Below are positions 26,975 to 35,263 of a DNA stretch of 64,000 nt, piece after piece. The notes beneath the pieces were generated by a model. The model was not told the origin of the DNA and did not search any database. It saw only the letters and a list, made by a program, of their open reading frames with translations. Position numbers and translations under genes: made by a program. Where the stretch lies: NCBI RefSeq assembly GCF_049546785.1, contig NZ_JBMWAN010000005.1, positions 186,001-250,000 of the forward strand, given 5' to 3'. Numbering within the stretch: the stretch's first letter is position 1; each line of letters begins with the position of its first letter. The DNA comes from Nitrospira_D sp035465795. GTDB lineage: Bacteria > Nitrospirota > Nitrospiria > Nitrospirales > Nitrospiraceae.

Positions 26975-27018
26975 CAAAAATAAAAAATCCCCAAGGCCTG
27001 AGAAAGACCCTGAGGATT
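26975..27018 (-). terminator. Rho-independent terminator, expression platform of the btuF riboswitch
   Basis: On the minus strand an imperfect hairpin of about 10 base pairs (26986-27018, AATCC at one foot and GGATT at the other) is followed immediately by TTTTTTATTTTT. It lies between the cobalamin riboswitch and btuF, so ligand binding probably favours termination. Confidence 0.8.
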
Positions 27019-27059
27019 GCCCCGCTTCTTCATCCTCGCCTGTTCCCCAGCCCTCGAGG

Positions 27060-27228
27060 GAACGATGGTCAACTCTCCAGGGAGGTCTTCTGGCTCATGG
27101 TTCGTCCTACTTCCCGTGCCTTCCCATCCTTTCGGACAGTGGCATTCACGGGTTTCGTCCCCATTCACAGCGGCGGGACCGCGAGGGAGTCGCACCCTCT
27201 TCCCTTACCCCGGAGTCACGATATGTTG
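27060..27228 (-). promoter_or_regulatory. Cobalamin riboswitch before btuF
   Basis: On the minus strand the leader has all conserved cobalamin-riboswitch elements: GGGAAGAGGGTGCGACTCCC, GTCCCGCCGCTGTGA, ATGCCACTGTC, GGATGGGAAGGC, and the B12 box GAGCCAGAAGACCTCCC at about 27080-27096. A promoter lies at its 5' end and a terminator hairpin between it and btuF. This is a transcriptional off-switch for the uptake operon. Confidence 0.93.
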
Positions 27229-27233
27229 TCGGC

Positions 27234-27263
27234 ACTCTAGGAGACGGGGCCAAAATTTGTCAA
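27234..27263 (-). promoter_or_regulatory. Promoter of the btuFCD operon
   Basis: Minus-strand TTGACA (27258-27263), an 18-base spacer and TAGAGT (27234-27239) form a near-consensus promoter whose start would fall at about 27228, the 5' edge of the riboswitch. The remaining bases up to 27466 hold the upstream region of the divergent gene and nothing else recognisable. Confidence 0.65.
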
Positions 27264-27466
27264 GTTCCATATTGTCCGATCAATGTTTCAACACTGTACA
27301 TGTTGCATCTGTTGCGGCACTGCTCATGGCAAGAAGTACCCGTTACATCACAACTTTTCACCTGTGCGATATGGGCATGACGTTTGCTCCAATCTATAGT
27401 AAGCATTTCCGTCGATCCTTTGGAAAACCTTCTCCAAACCAGCGGGTAAGAGGCCTCGAACAAGCT

Positions 27467-28858
27467 ATGCGAAATGTCATTATTAGCGTCTGCATGATCG
27501 GTCTGTTTTTAGAGCTCTCAGGACTCCTGTGGTCGCTCAAGAAGGACAACCCCAGCGAAACCTTCTTAGCCCTGACAGAACCGCCTCCTCGCGTCATCGA
27601 GCATCCCCTGGAGAACGGCTACTTACTCCTCCTGGGAATAGCGGCCCCACGGGGGCAAGACCCGATCCAGACCGGCTATGACATCTGGCTCGAATCTGAC
27701 ACCCGTCCGACCAAGACCGGCTTCGACTTCACCAAGTCAGGGCGATCCGAACTGCGCCTCCCAGTCGCAGTCGATCAAGTGGTTCCCGAATGGCATGCGT
27801 CCAATCCCCTGGAGGAATTGCAAAAGAAGGATGCGCTGTACCGCACCTCGGCCGACCGTTATCGGCTCCTTGTGACACGCTACGAGCAATGGCTTCAGAT
27901 GCCCTTTGAAGATTGGGGATACGCGCACCAGGGAACCCCGCGTATCGAAGAACTGCTGGGAGCCCATCGCCTTTACGTTGCCGGGGGATTCACGCAACAG
28001 ACCGCTTCCGGCCTTGAGCGGCTCTCCCTTGACCTTGGCAAATGGCGCAAGGTCCTGCGTGATGCCCGCACACTCCCCCTCAAGATCATGGCGACCGTCA
28101 TGATCGAAGACGATGTGCAACTATTATCCGGAATCCTGAGCCAGGATTCGGTCGACCGGAGCGTGTTGGCGCGAGGCCTCGATCTCCTTCAGCCGCTTAC
28201 CCCTGGCGAGTACTCGCTCCGATGGCCGCTTCAAAGCCACTTCACCCTCGCATATATACGCAACCGTGCCGCGGAACTGGCGCCCCTCCCGGAACCCCGG
28301 ATCGACTGGAACCCCTATGAGTCTATTGCACACAGTGCCCGCCTGCGATCTGACGCCTTCCAGAAAGTGGAACACCCGCCGAACCGCACAGCCCTGACAG
28401 CCTCTTCTCAAAGTCAGCAAACATGGAATACCTACGCTGCTTATTATGAGGCCATTATCACGACGGCCGATTCCGTCCATAGCCCCCTCCCCAAGCTGCA
28501 GGACATCGCCAAAAACTCGCACCGCACATTTTTCGAGCGTGTCGCGAACCCGCTGGAGTTTGAGCCGGAATGGACGCCGTTCAGCCAACGGCTGGTAGAA
28601 ACGGACGCACGCCTCCGGCTGGTTTCCTTGCAGATCCTGATGCGTAAACCGACCGCCACGGCCACGATTCCCACCCGGTTGGCGGAAGTCGGATCCAGAT
28701 ACTTCGACCCCTTTACGGGCCTCCCGATGCTCTGGAGCCCCACACAGCGAAAACTTTATAGCGTGGGGAAAGATCATCTGGATGACGGAGGAGATCCGAG
28801 CTTCGACATTAGCGTGCCCCTCCCAATCACCACGGCCTCAACCGATCACTCCCGGTAG
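27467..28858 (+). CDS. Membrane-anchored protein of unknown function
   Basis: Not recognised. From ATG 27467 it is 463 residues: one N-terminal hydrophobic segment (about 3-20, NVIISVCMIGLFLEL) then a soluble region rich in Pro, Leu and Arg with no Cys motif. This suggests a single membrane anchor with a periplasmic domain. Blocks such as SADRYRLLVTRYEQWL and GFTQQTASGLERLSLDLG look like amphipathic helices. The frame is open upstream to 27017, but that part overlaps the riboswitch; ATG 27377 is an alternative start. It is divergent from the B12 operon and has no operon partner. Confidence 0.6.
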   Translation: MRNVIISVCMIGLFLELSGLLWSLKKDNPSETFLALTEPPPRVIEHPLENGYLLLLGIAAPRGQDPIQTGYDIWLESDTRPTKTGFDFTKSGRSELRLPVAVDQVVPEWHASNPLEELQKKDALYRTSADRYRLLVTRYEQWLQMPFEDWGYAHQGTPRIEELLGAHRLYVAGGFTQQTASGLERLSLDLGKWRKVLRDARTLPLKIMATVMIEDDVQLLSGILSQDSVDRSVLARGLDLLQPLTPGEYSLRWPLQSHFTLAYIRNRAAELAPLPEPRIDWNPYESIAHSARLRSDAFQKVEHPPNRTALTASSQSQQTWNTYAAYYEAIITTADSVHSPLPKLQDIAKNSHRTFFERVANPLEFEPEWTPFSQRLVETDARLRLVSLQILMRKPTATATIPTRLAEVGSRYFDPFTGLPMLWSPTQRKLYSVGKDHLDDGGDPSFDISVPLPITTASTDHSR

Positions 28859-28898
28859 AGGTGTCATGCTAACCGCGGCCACTATTCAGACTTCCCGC

Positions 28899-28928
28899 TT
28901 GTCATGCGTCTCAGAGCTGTGTTAGTAT
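28899..28928 (+). promoter_or_regulatory. Promoter of rpmB
   Basis: TTGTCA (28899-28904), 18 bases, TAGTAT (28923-28928), about 43 bases before the rpmB GTG. It is a reasonable sigma-70 match. Confidence 0.5.
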
Positions 28929-28970
28929 TGACTGTTCTTGATGAATGGTTTCTTTACAAGGAGTGTTACC

Positions 28971-29162
28971 GTGGCATTTTCATGCGATCTCTGTAACAAA
29001 CGTCGCCAATCAGGGAATAATGTCAGTCACGCCAACAACAAGACGAGACGGGTGTTTAATCCCAATATTCAGACCGTTCGTGCAGTTGTCGGCGGCGCGA
29101 ATTTGCGCATTCGGGTGTGCACTCGCTGCCTGCGTTCTGGATTGGTCAAGAAGGCCGTCTAG
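28971..29162 (+). CDS. rpmB: Large-subunit ribosomal protein bL28
   Basis: A 63-residue protein with the signature SGNNVSHANNKTRRVFNPNIQ, part of the 50S subunit. It is the zinc-binding form: Cys pairs CDLC near the N-terminus and CTRC near the C-terminus. The GTG at 28971 has a perfect AAGGAG site 8 bases upstream; an in-frame ATG at 28938 lies before that site and is rejected. It is monocistronic here. Confidence 0.93.
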   Translation: MAFSCDLCNKRRQSGNNVSHANNKTRRVFNPNIQTVRAVVGGANLRIRVCTRCLRSGLVKKAV

Positions 29163-29205
29163 TCCTCCTCTTCGCTACTCCCGGGATTTTCTGCGGCATT
29201 GAAAA

Positions 29206-29268
29206 CAGAACCAGGCTCCCGCGGTCAACGGAAGCAGAGTTGACCATGCGGGAAACGGCCTGGTTCTG
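29206..29268. repeat. Long imperfect inverted repeat (about 24-bp stem)
   Basis: In the roughly 390-base gene-free stretch between rpmB and tRNA-Gly, three consecutive arms pair in nested order. Bases 29206-29216 pair with 29258-29268 (11 bp), 29217-29222 with 29248-29253 (6 bp), and 29223-29229 with 29239-29245 (7 bp), with a 9-base loop. No U-run follows on either strand, so it is not a classic terminator. It may be a REP-type palindrome or an rpmB 3' stabilising structure. Confidence 0.6.
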
Positions 29269-29556
29269 CTGTTGCCTTCCACGAGCCAGCACCAGTCCAA
29301 ACCCATCACGTACGTCTAGCCACACCCCTCGCCAAGTCCTGGTTAAGGACCCCTTGAGGTGGTCCACTATATGCGCACTATCGAATAATCGCTCATGAAC
29401 CAATGCTCGAAAGAATAGCGCCCTTCGATACCGCCCGATGACTCCCCAAGGTGTCTCATCTTCAGGCAAATAGCAAAAAGGACCTGGAAGCAGATGCTCC
29501 TCAAGTCCTTGGTCACTTGCGCGTGAGGTATCAGGCCTCACGTTGTACGTCTTATT

Positions 29557-29631
29557 TGGAGCGGGCGATGGGATTTGAACCCACGACAACTTGCTTGGGA
29601 AGCAAGGACTCTACCACTGAGCTACGCCCGC
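29557..29631 (-). tRNA. tRNA-Gly(CCC)
   Basis: On the minus strand a 75-base cloverleaf begins GCGGGCGTAGCTCAGTGG. The anticodon stem CTTGC/GCAAG closes loop TTCCCAA, giving anticodon CCC. The T-loop is GGGTTCAAATCCC. The acceptor ends CGCCCGC with discriminator U73, the glycine identity base, and an encoded CCA. It reads GGG codons. Confidence 0.95.
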
Positions 29632-29643
29632 TCGCTGAGTCGC

Positions 29644-29673
29644 ATCCTACCCGTGGCCTCTATGCCAAGTCAA
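29644..29673 (-). promoter_or_regulatory. Promoter of tRNA-Gly
   Basis: Minus-strand TTGACT (29668-29673), 18 bases, TAGGAT (29644-29649). The predicted start is about 7 bases before the mature 5' end of the tRNA. Confidence 0.55.
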
Positions 29674-29685
29674 GAAAGAGGTTGC

Positions 29686-30897
29686 TTACTGAGCCCGCTC
29701 GACAAGCGCAAACTTGCGACGACCGATCTTCATCCGGTACTGACGTCCGGCTTCCAGCGTGACAATGGCATTGGCATCGCTCAATTTCTGCTGATCGAAC
29801 TCGACCCCGCCTTGGATAATCAGCCGACGGGCTTCGCTCTTGCTCGGCACCAGCCCGGTTTTGGCCACAATCTCGACGAGGCCGATGGACTGGCCGTCCT
29901 TGAGATCCTGTACCTGAAGAACCAGACGAACATCCGGTTCGTCAGGGAACTCGCGCTCCGAAAACTTGTGCTGGAATGCGGCTCGGGCCTGTTGTCCCGC
30001 CTCCTCACCGTGATAGCGCGACACAATCAACTGCGCGAGAACCTGCTTGGCTTCCATGGGATGTAGAGTCTTCACACGTTCCAGATCTTCCGTCGTAAGC
30101 AATTCATAATACCGCGCCATCAGGGCATCGCTGATCGACATGACCTTGCCGAACATCTCCTCCGGCTTATCTTCGAGCGCGATGTAGTTCCCGACGCTCT
30201 TGCTCATTTTCTTGACGCCGTCGGTTCCCTCCAGCAACGGCATGGTGATCACAACTTGCGACTCCTGGCCGAAATCGCGCTGCAATTCCCGGCCGACGAG
30301 CAGATTGAATTTCTGGTCGGTCCCTCCCAGCTCGACATCGGACTTCAGCGCCACCGAGTCATACCCTTGCACCAAGGGATAAAGGAATTCGTGCACACTA
30401 ATGGGCTTCTGATCATGGAAACGTTTATGGAAATCATCCCGTTCCATCATCCTGGCCACGCGATAATGCGCGGCCAACTGAATCAAACCCTCCGCCGTCA
30501 TCGATCCCATCCACCTGCTGTTGAACTCGATGATGGTTTTCTGCGGATCCAGGATCTTGAAAATCTGCCGCTGATAGGTCTTGGCGTTGTCCTGCACCTG
30601 CTCCTTGGTCAGCGCCCTCCTGGTCTCCGACACGCCGGTGGGGTCGCCGATCATCCCCGTGAAGTCGCCGATCAGAAACAAGACCTGATGCCCCAAATCC
30701 TGAAAATGTTTCAACTTGTGGATCAACACCGTATGGCCGAGGTGCAAATCCGGCGCAGTCGGATCGAATCCCGCCTTGACCCGCAACGGCCGATTCTCTT
30801 TGAGGGACCGGGCAAGCTTCGACTCCAATTCAGCCTGCTGAATCACCTCAACCGTTCCACGCAGAATCAAATCAAGCTGCCGACTGAGTTCGCTCAT
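29686..30897 (-). CDS. tyrS: Tyrosine--tRNA ligase
   Basis: A 403-residue class I aminoacyl-tRNA synthetase that charges tRNA-Tyr. The nucleotide-binding motif is HLGHTVLIHKL (HIGH type) and the second signature is KMSKSVGNYI. A C-terminal S4-like RNA-binding domain begins near residue 335 (SKSEARRLIIQGGVEFD). The ATG overlaps the comEA stop by 4 bases, so the four genes gcvH-lpdA-comEA-tyrS form a transcription unit. Confidence 0.95.
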   Translation of the reverse strand: MSELSRQLDLILRGTVEVIQQAELESKLARSLKENRPLRVKAGFDPTAPDLHLGHTVLIHKLKHFQDLGHQVLFLIGDFTGMIGDPTGVSETRRALTKEQVQDNAKTYQRQIFKILDPQKTIIEFNSRWMGSMTAEGLIQLAAHYRVARMMERDDFHKRFHDQKPISVHEFLYPLVQGYDSVALKSDVELGGTDQKFNLLVGRELQRDFGQESQVVITMPLLEGTDGVKKMSKSVGNYIALEDKPEEMFGKVMSISDALMARYYELLTTEDLERVKTLHPMEAKQVLAQLIVSRYHGEEAGQQARAAFQHKFSEREFPDEPDVRLVLQVQDLKDGQSIGLVEIVAKTGLVPSKSEARRLIIQGGVEFDQQKLSDANAIVTLEAGRQYRMKIGRRKFALVERAQ

Positions 30898-31355
30898 ATC
30901 GAGGCCTTCTCCCCCTTGTCCGGTTCGGCCAATGGAACGACCGTCACCAACCGCCTCAACCGCTCCAGCTTCTTCTGGCCGATGCCCTTCACCCCGCGCA
31001 AATCCTCCACCTTATGAAACGGCCCCATCGAGGTGCGATAGGCCACCACGCGTCTGGCCAGCACGGGTCCGACGCCGGGAAGCTGCTCAATGTCCTCCAG
31101 GCTCGCACGATTGAGATCAATGCGCTGCGGCTCATTTAAAACACCCGGCAATCCGTTTGCAGGATCAGAAACACCCTGTGGAACTCCACCGAGCGCCAAT
31201 CGTGCATCCAGCCTCTCAGATTGTTCGACAGGCGCTTGCTGTGGGAGAGCCGGGCGCGGCAGGGCCTGCGGAACCTGCCAACCGATCCACAACACAACTC
31301 CCATTGTCATGGCAAACATGCCGAGCTTGAGCAAGCAGGATTGGAGCAGGGTCAT
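30894..31355 (-). CDS. ComEA-like helix-hairpin-helix protein
   Basis: A 153-residue protein with an N-terminal membrane anchor or signal (about 8-28, LGMFAMTMGVVLWIGWQV), a Pro/Gln-rich linker, and a C-terminal double helix-hairpin-helix domain (about 75-140: INLNRASLEDIEQLPGVG-like, then GIGQKKLERLRRLV). In naturally competent bacteria such proteins bind incoming DNA in the periplasm. comEC is encoded about 5.5 kb further along the same strand. It overlaps both neighbours by 4 bases. Confidence 0.82.
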   Translation of the reverse strand: MTLLQSCLLKLGMFAMTMGVVLWIGWQVPQALPRPALPQQAPVEQSERLDARLALGGVPQGVSDPANGLPGVLNEPQRIDLNRASLEDIEQLPGVGPVLARRVVAYRTSMGPFHKVEDLRGVKGIGQKKLERLRRLVTVVPLAEPDKGEKASI

Positions 31356-32773
31356 GCTTTCTTCTTCACCTGATGAATGGCATTCCCCTCAAGGTCTTCG
31401 ACCGCTTCAAGGAATCCTTCCGCCAACGTCGGATGGGCGTGAATCATGTGCGCTATCTGGGACACCGTGGCTCCGGACTCCATCGCCAGCGCGGCTTCAT
31501 GAATGAGATCGGCCGCATGGGCGCCCACAATGTGCGCCCCCAGCAGCTTGCCGCTGGCCGCATCCGCAATCACTTTGAACAGCCCCGTGACGTCACCGGT
31601 TGCTTGAGCCTTGCCCAAGGCGGCATACCGGAAGCGCCCGACCTTGATCGCCTGCGCCGGATCACGACCGGCCGCCTGCGCCTGTTCACGGGCCTGCCCC
31701 TCGGTCAGCCCGACCCGCCCCACTTCGGGCAATGTGAAAATGCCGGCCGGAATCACATCATATCGAATCGTCACCGGATGCCCCAGAATATTCTCAACTG
31801 CGACCTTGCCTTGCGCCGAAGCGACATGCGCCAGCATCACCTTCCCAACCACATCGCCGATCGCATACACACCCGGCACGTTCGTTTGCATGCGCTCGTC
31901 CACCAGAATTTCCCCGCGCCGCCCCAGCACCACCCCGGCCTTCTCCGCCCCGATGTCGCGAGACTGAAATCCACGGCCGATCGACACCAGGAGAATCTCC
32001 GCTTCGATGGTGCTCCCGTCTTTCAGATGAGCCGTCACGACCCCGTCTCGCACGGCAACCTGCTCAATCGTCGTCCCGGTCTTCACTTCGACGCCGCGTT
32101 TTTTCAGTTCCCGTGCCATGAGCACGGAAACCTCCTCGTCTTCCAATGGAAGGACCGCCGATTGCAGCTCCACCATCGTCACCTGCGTTCCGAGCCCGCT
32201 AAACAGCGAGGCGCACTCGCAGCCTTCCACCCCGGCTCCAAGAATGATCATCCTCGGCGGCGCAGACTCCAGATCCAACGCCTGCTTGCTCGTGATGATG
32301 ATCTTGCCATCAATCGGAAACTGCGCGAGTTGCGGCCATGAGGAACCGGTGGCGATGACAATCGCGTCTGCCTGCACCTGCCGCTGCGAGCCATCACCGG
32401 CGGTCACGGCAATGGTCCGTGCATCGAGCAGCGCACCGCGGCCTTCGACCACCTCGATATTCCAGGCTTTGAACAGCGTCGCAATGCCCTTCACTAGCGA
32501 CGCCACCACTTTGTTCTTGCGTGCCACCATGCGCGCGAGATCGTAGCGCGCAGGGCCTGGCAGGAGAATGCCCAGCTCCTCCGCCTTCTTCAGTTTATCG
32601 CCGAGTTCAATGACGGACAGGAGGGCCTTGCTGGGAATGCAGCCCCAGTTCAAACATACACCACCGAGTGCCTGCTGCTCGATCACCGTGACACGGGCAC
32701 CCAGCTGAGCCGCCCGAATGGCCGCTACGTATCCGCCGGGGCCGGCACCCAGAATCGCGATGTGTGTCGCCAT
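31352..32773 (-). CDS. lpdA: Dihydrolipoyl dehydrogenase
   Basis: A 473-residue flavoprotein disulfide reductase that reoxidises dihydrolipoyl groups with NAD. FAD-binding GAGPGGYVAAIRAAQLG begins the protein, the redox-active pair is GGVCLNWGCIPSK, the NAD Rossmann motif is ILGAGVEGCECA, and the catalytic His-Glu region reads HAHPTLAE near the C-terminus. It directly follows gcvH, suggesting a glycine-cleavage or lipoyl-carrier partnership. The rest of the glycine cleavage genes are not in this window. Confidence 0.95.
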   Translation of the reverse strand: MATHIAILGAGPGGYVAAIRAAQLGARVTVIEQQALGGVCLNWGCIPSKALLSVIELGDKLKKAEELGILLPGPARYDLARMVARKNKVVASLVKGIATLFKAWNIEVVEGRGALLDARTIAVTAGDGSQRQVQADAIVIATGSSWPQLAQFPIDGKIIITSKQALDLESAPPRMIILGAGVEGCECASLFSGLGTQVTMVELQSAVLPLEDEEVSVLMARELKKRGVEVKTGTTIEQVAVRDGVVTAHLKDGSTIEAEILLVSIGRGFQSRDIGAEKAGVVLGRRGEILVDERMQTNVPGVYAIGDVVGKVMLAHVASAQGKVAVENILGHPVTIRYDVIPAGIFTLPEVGRVGLTEGQAREQAQAAGRDPAQAIKVGRFRYAALGKAQATGDVTGLFKVIADAASGKLLGAHIVGAHAADLIHEAALAMESGATVSQIAHMIHAHPTLAEGFLEAVEDLEGNAIHQVKKKA

Positions 32774-32781
32774 GGGAGAGC

Positions 32782-33168
32782 TTAATGTTTCTGGCTGGCA
32801 AGAAAGGCTTCGTACTGAGCCGCGGTCATCAACTGATCCACCTCAGCCGGTTTGGAAAGCTCGATCACGGCAATCCACCCCTTCCCATATGGATCGCTGT
32901 TCACCACTTCCGGATGGTCTTTCAAATCGGCATTGATCTTTGCAACCGTGCCACTGACCGGTGTGTAGATCGTCGAGGTGGTCTTTGTCGATTCCACTTC
33001 CCCGATCTGCTGCCCGGAAGACACCACCGTTCCCACCTTGGGCATGTCGAGGAAGACAATATCGCCGAGCGCATCCTGGGCAAAGTGGCTGATGCCCACC
33101 GTCGCTTGTGTCCCGCTGAGACGCACCCACTCATGCTCCTTGTGATACCGCAAATCTGTCGGAATCAT
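32782..33168 (-). CDS. gcvH: Glycine cleavage system H protein
   Basis: A 128-residue lipoyl carrier. The lipoylated residue is Lys62 in EVESTKTTSTIYTP, with the conserved GISHFAQDALGDIVFLDMP before it and DPYGKGWI after it. It shuttles the aminomethyl group between GcvP, GcvT and dihydrolipoyl dehydrogenase, which is encoded next. H proteins also act as lipoate relay proteins, and with no gcvPT seen here that role is an alternative. Confidence 0.93.
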   Translation of the reverse strand: MIPTDLRYHKEHEWVRLSGTQATVGISHFAQDALGDIVFLDMPKVGTVVSSGQQIGEVESTKTTSTIYTPVSGTVAKINADLKDHPEVVNSDPYGKGWIAVIELSKPAEVDQLMTAAQYEAFLASQKH

Positions 33169-33244
33169 ACATTCCCCATGCTCGTGAATTGATGAAAAAT
33201 CAGCCGCAATGTGACCGGATCGTAGTGGGCCTGACCGGCCTTTG

Positions 33245-34675
33245 TCAAGGAAATCGGGCAGCGTCAGACAGGCGAACGACCAGGTTCCAACTCCCTTGTT
33301 CCGGGACCGTTGCCAGCGTCGCCCTGACCCGTTCCCCTAGTGAAGCCCCTTCAGGCTCCAGAGCGGCAACACCGAGCCACAATCGATCAGTTGCACCAGT
33401 TTGCTGAGCCAACGGATCCAGAAGAGACAGGTCTCCCGCCCCCTCACGCCGCACCACAATGGTCCCACCGGTCCGCTGAAGCAATTCGGCCAGATCCTCA
33501 CCGTACTGTTCTAGCGCCGCAAGGGGTCCGTTCACCATCGGATTATGCGTCTCGATCAGCAACCGCCCGGTCGGATTCACCTCGCGCAGACGTGCTCTGA
33601 TGCGCGCAGCCAGAACGGCGTAGCCTCTCGCCTTCCAACCAGCCCACCGCCAGTAGATGGCCTCCTCTTCCGGACTCAAGAAGCTTCCCCCTCCACTCCC
33701 CCCAAGCAATTGCTGGGGAGAAATGGTCACAGCAAAAGCGGAGGCAAACAGTTGATACGAAGCCTCTGAATACTCTTTGGCAAAACCTTGCCCTTCCCGC
33801 GCCTGCAACAGCATCCCGTCGCACCCGGTTCGAAGCAGCACCTTGGCCCGTTCTTCCACAGCCGCTTGGTAACCGGGATGCAGCACATCGGGATGGACCA
33901 TGCTCGTCGGATCGGCCACGCTCCAATTGGAGCTTCCCTGACTCCTGCCGACAGCCATAGTGATCCACTCTGACTGCACCGGCAGCCCTCGCCCCTGATG
34001 GAGATCAAGCGAAATCCACACAGCAAGGCCGGCCAGATGAGCTGCACCCACCAGCGTTTGGACACGCTCGACTTCCTCTCCCGCTACGCCATCGGACAAA
34101 GCCGGATCAACCAGCAACGCCGTCACACCGGACTTGATCAACGACTGAAACCACGAGACCCACTCCGATACAGCCGGAACCTGTGCGACAGAAAGCCCCA
34201 CAGCAATCTGACGCCCGGGCGCGGTTTGAGCCACGGACGGCATTTGACGCAACTCATCCAAACGGCGGAGCGCATGAGCACGATACAGTTGTTGATCGGA
34301 CTCACCCCCTGCCTCAGCAGCGGCCAGTGTCCGGTATTCCGCCATCGCAGCACGATAATCGCCAAGCTGTTCGAAGGAGCGCCCCAACCACCAGCGCGCT
34401 TCAGCCATCCTCGGCGCTCCTGGCGCCACATCGACAAAACGCCGAAAGAAGAGCACCGCAGCGGGGTATCGCTCCTGCACAAACGCCCGATGGGCCTCTT
34501 GGAGCAATTTCAGGTGAGCGTCGCGAGCCGGATCATTGTGAGCCTCCTCGACCGAGGATGGCGCGGGAAGCGAGGGAACCACTCTTGGAGCGCAGGCTAG
34601 CAAGAAACCGAGGGATAGCGCGAGCGCTACCCCTCGCATCATGCGTTGTGTCTGATTGAAGGGCAGAGAAACCAT
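33245..34675 (-). CDS. Lipoprotein with TPR region and glycoside-hydrolase-like domain
   Basis: A 476-residue protein. A signal peptide ends in the lipobox LLAC (Cys28). Residues about 50-150 are tetratricopeptide-like (RYPAAVLFFRRFVDVAPG, WWLGRSFEQLGDYRAAMAEY). The rest (about 170-475) reads like a (beta/alpha)8 fold of the GHL/PgaB type: VSEWVSWFQSLIKSGVTALLVD, WSVADPTSMVHPDV and LIETHNPMVNG. Enzymatic activity is not proven. ATG 34675 has GGAGGG upstream and lies 20 bases after the ndk stop. Confidence 0.65.
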   Translation of the reverse strand: MVSLPFNQTQRMMRGVALALSLGFLLACAPRVVPSLPAPSSVEEAHNDPARDAHLKLLQEAHRAFVQERYPAAVLFFRRFVDVAPGAPRMAEARWWLGRSFEQLGDYRAAMAEYRTLAAAEAGGESDQQLYRAHALRRLDELRQMPSVAQTAPGRQIAVGLSVAQVPAVSEWVSWFQSLIKSGVTALLVDPALSDGVAGEEVERVQTLVGAAHLAGLAVWISLDLHQGRGLPVQSEWITMAVGRSQGSSNWSVADPTSMVHPDVLHPGYQAAVEERAKVLLRTGCDGMLLQAREGQGFAKEYSEASYQLFASAFAVTISPQQLLGGSGGGSFLSPEEEAIYWRWAGWKARGYAVLAARIRARLREVNPTGRLLIETHNPMVNGPLAALEQYGEDLAELLQRTGGTIVVRREGAGDLSLLDPLAQQTGATDRLWLGVAALEPEGASLGERVRATLATVPEQGSWNLVVRLSDAARFP

Positions 34676-34694
34676 TGCCCTCCGAGAGGCAGGC

Positions 34695-35114
34695 TTAACT
34701 GAAAATTTCCATGCCGGGGAAAAAGTAGCTGACCTCAAATGCCGCAGTCTCAGGGGAGTCGGATCCATGCACAGCATTGAATTCAATGTTCGCCCCATGA
34801 GCCTTGCGAATCGTGCCCGCTTCAGCCTTGGCAGGATCCGTCGCCCCCATCAGTTCCCGGTTCTTCTTGATCGCGTTGTCGCCCTGCAACACGATGACGA
34901 CGGCAGGACCGGACGACATGAAGGTGCAGAGGCTATCAAAGAACGGCCGCGCCTTATGGACGGCATAGAAGCCCTCTGCCACCGGCTTCGACATCTGCAT
35001 GAGTTTCATCGCCACAGGCTTCAACCCCGCCTGCTCATAGCGGTTGATGATATCCCCGATGGCATTCTTCTTCACCGCATCCGGCTTGATAATCGCTAAT
35101 GTCCGTTCGCTCAT
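34695..35114 (-). CDS. ndk: Nucleoside diphosphate kinase
   Basis: A 139-residue enzyme that transfers the gamma phosphate of ATP to nucleoside diphosphates through a phospho-histidine. The catalytic His116 lies in NAVHGSDS, with AIIKPDAVKKNAIGDII at the N-terminus. Full length for the family. It has its own strong promoter. Confidence 0.96.
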   Translation of the reverse strand: MSERTLAIIKPDAVKKNAIGDIINRYEQAGLKPVAMKLMQMSKPVAEGFYAVHKARPFFDSLCTFMSSGPAVVIVLQGDNAIKKNRELMGATDPAKAEAGTIRKAHGANIEFNAVHGSDSPETAAFEVSYFFPGMEIFS

Positions 35115-35167
35115 TGTTGCTACGATTCCTCCACACAGTTAAAAGATAAATTCACCAGCGCTGGCGC

Positions 35168-35196
35168 ATTATAAGTGGCTGAAATCGGGCTTGCAA
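35168..35196 (-). promoter_or_regulatory. Promoter of ndk
   Basis: Minus-strand TTGCAA (35191-35196), 17 bases, perfect TATAAT (35168-35173). It gives a leader of about 45 bases to the ndk ATG. Confidence 0.7.
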
Positions 35197-35263
35197 CTGG
35201 TGAAACCGGTAGCTGCCAATGAGCCGCAACCCTCGGCTTCTTAGACCTGCCGATGGTTCTGTG

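Noticed and set aside
27017..27466. N-terminal extension of the 27467 gene
   Set aside because: The extension runs through the antisense of the cobalamin riboswitch and its promoter and has no ribosome site.
29146..29589. A minus-strand open frame covering the gap between rpmB and tRNA-Gly
   Set aside because: It starts inside the tRNA and includes the long inverted repeat, with no family resemblance; better read as non-coding.
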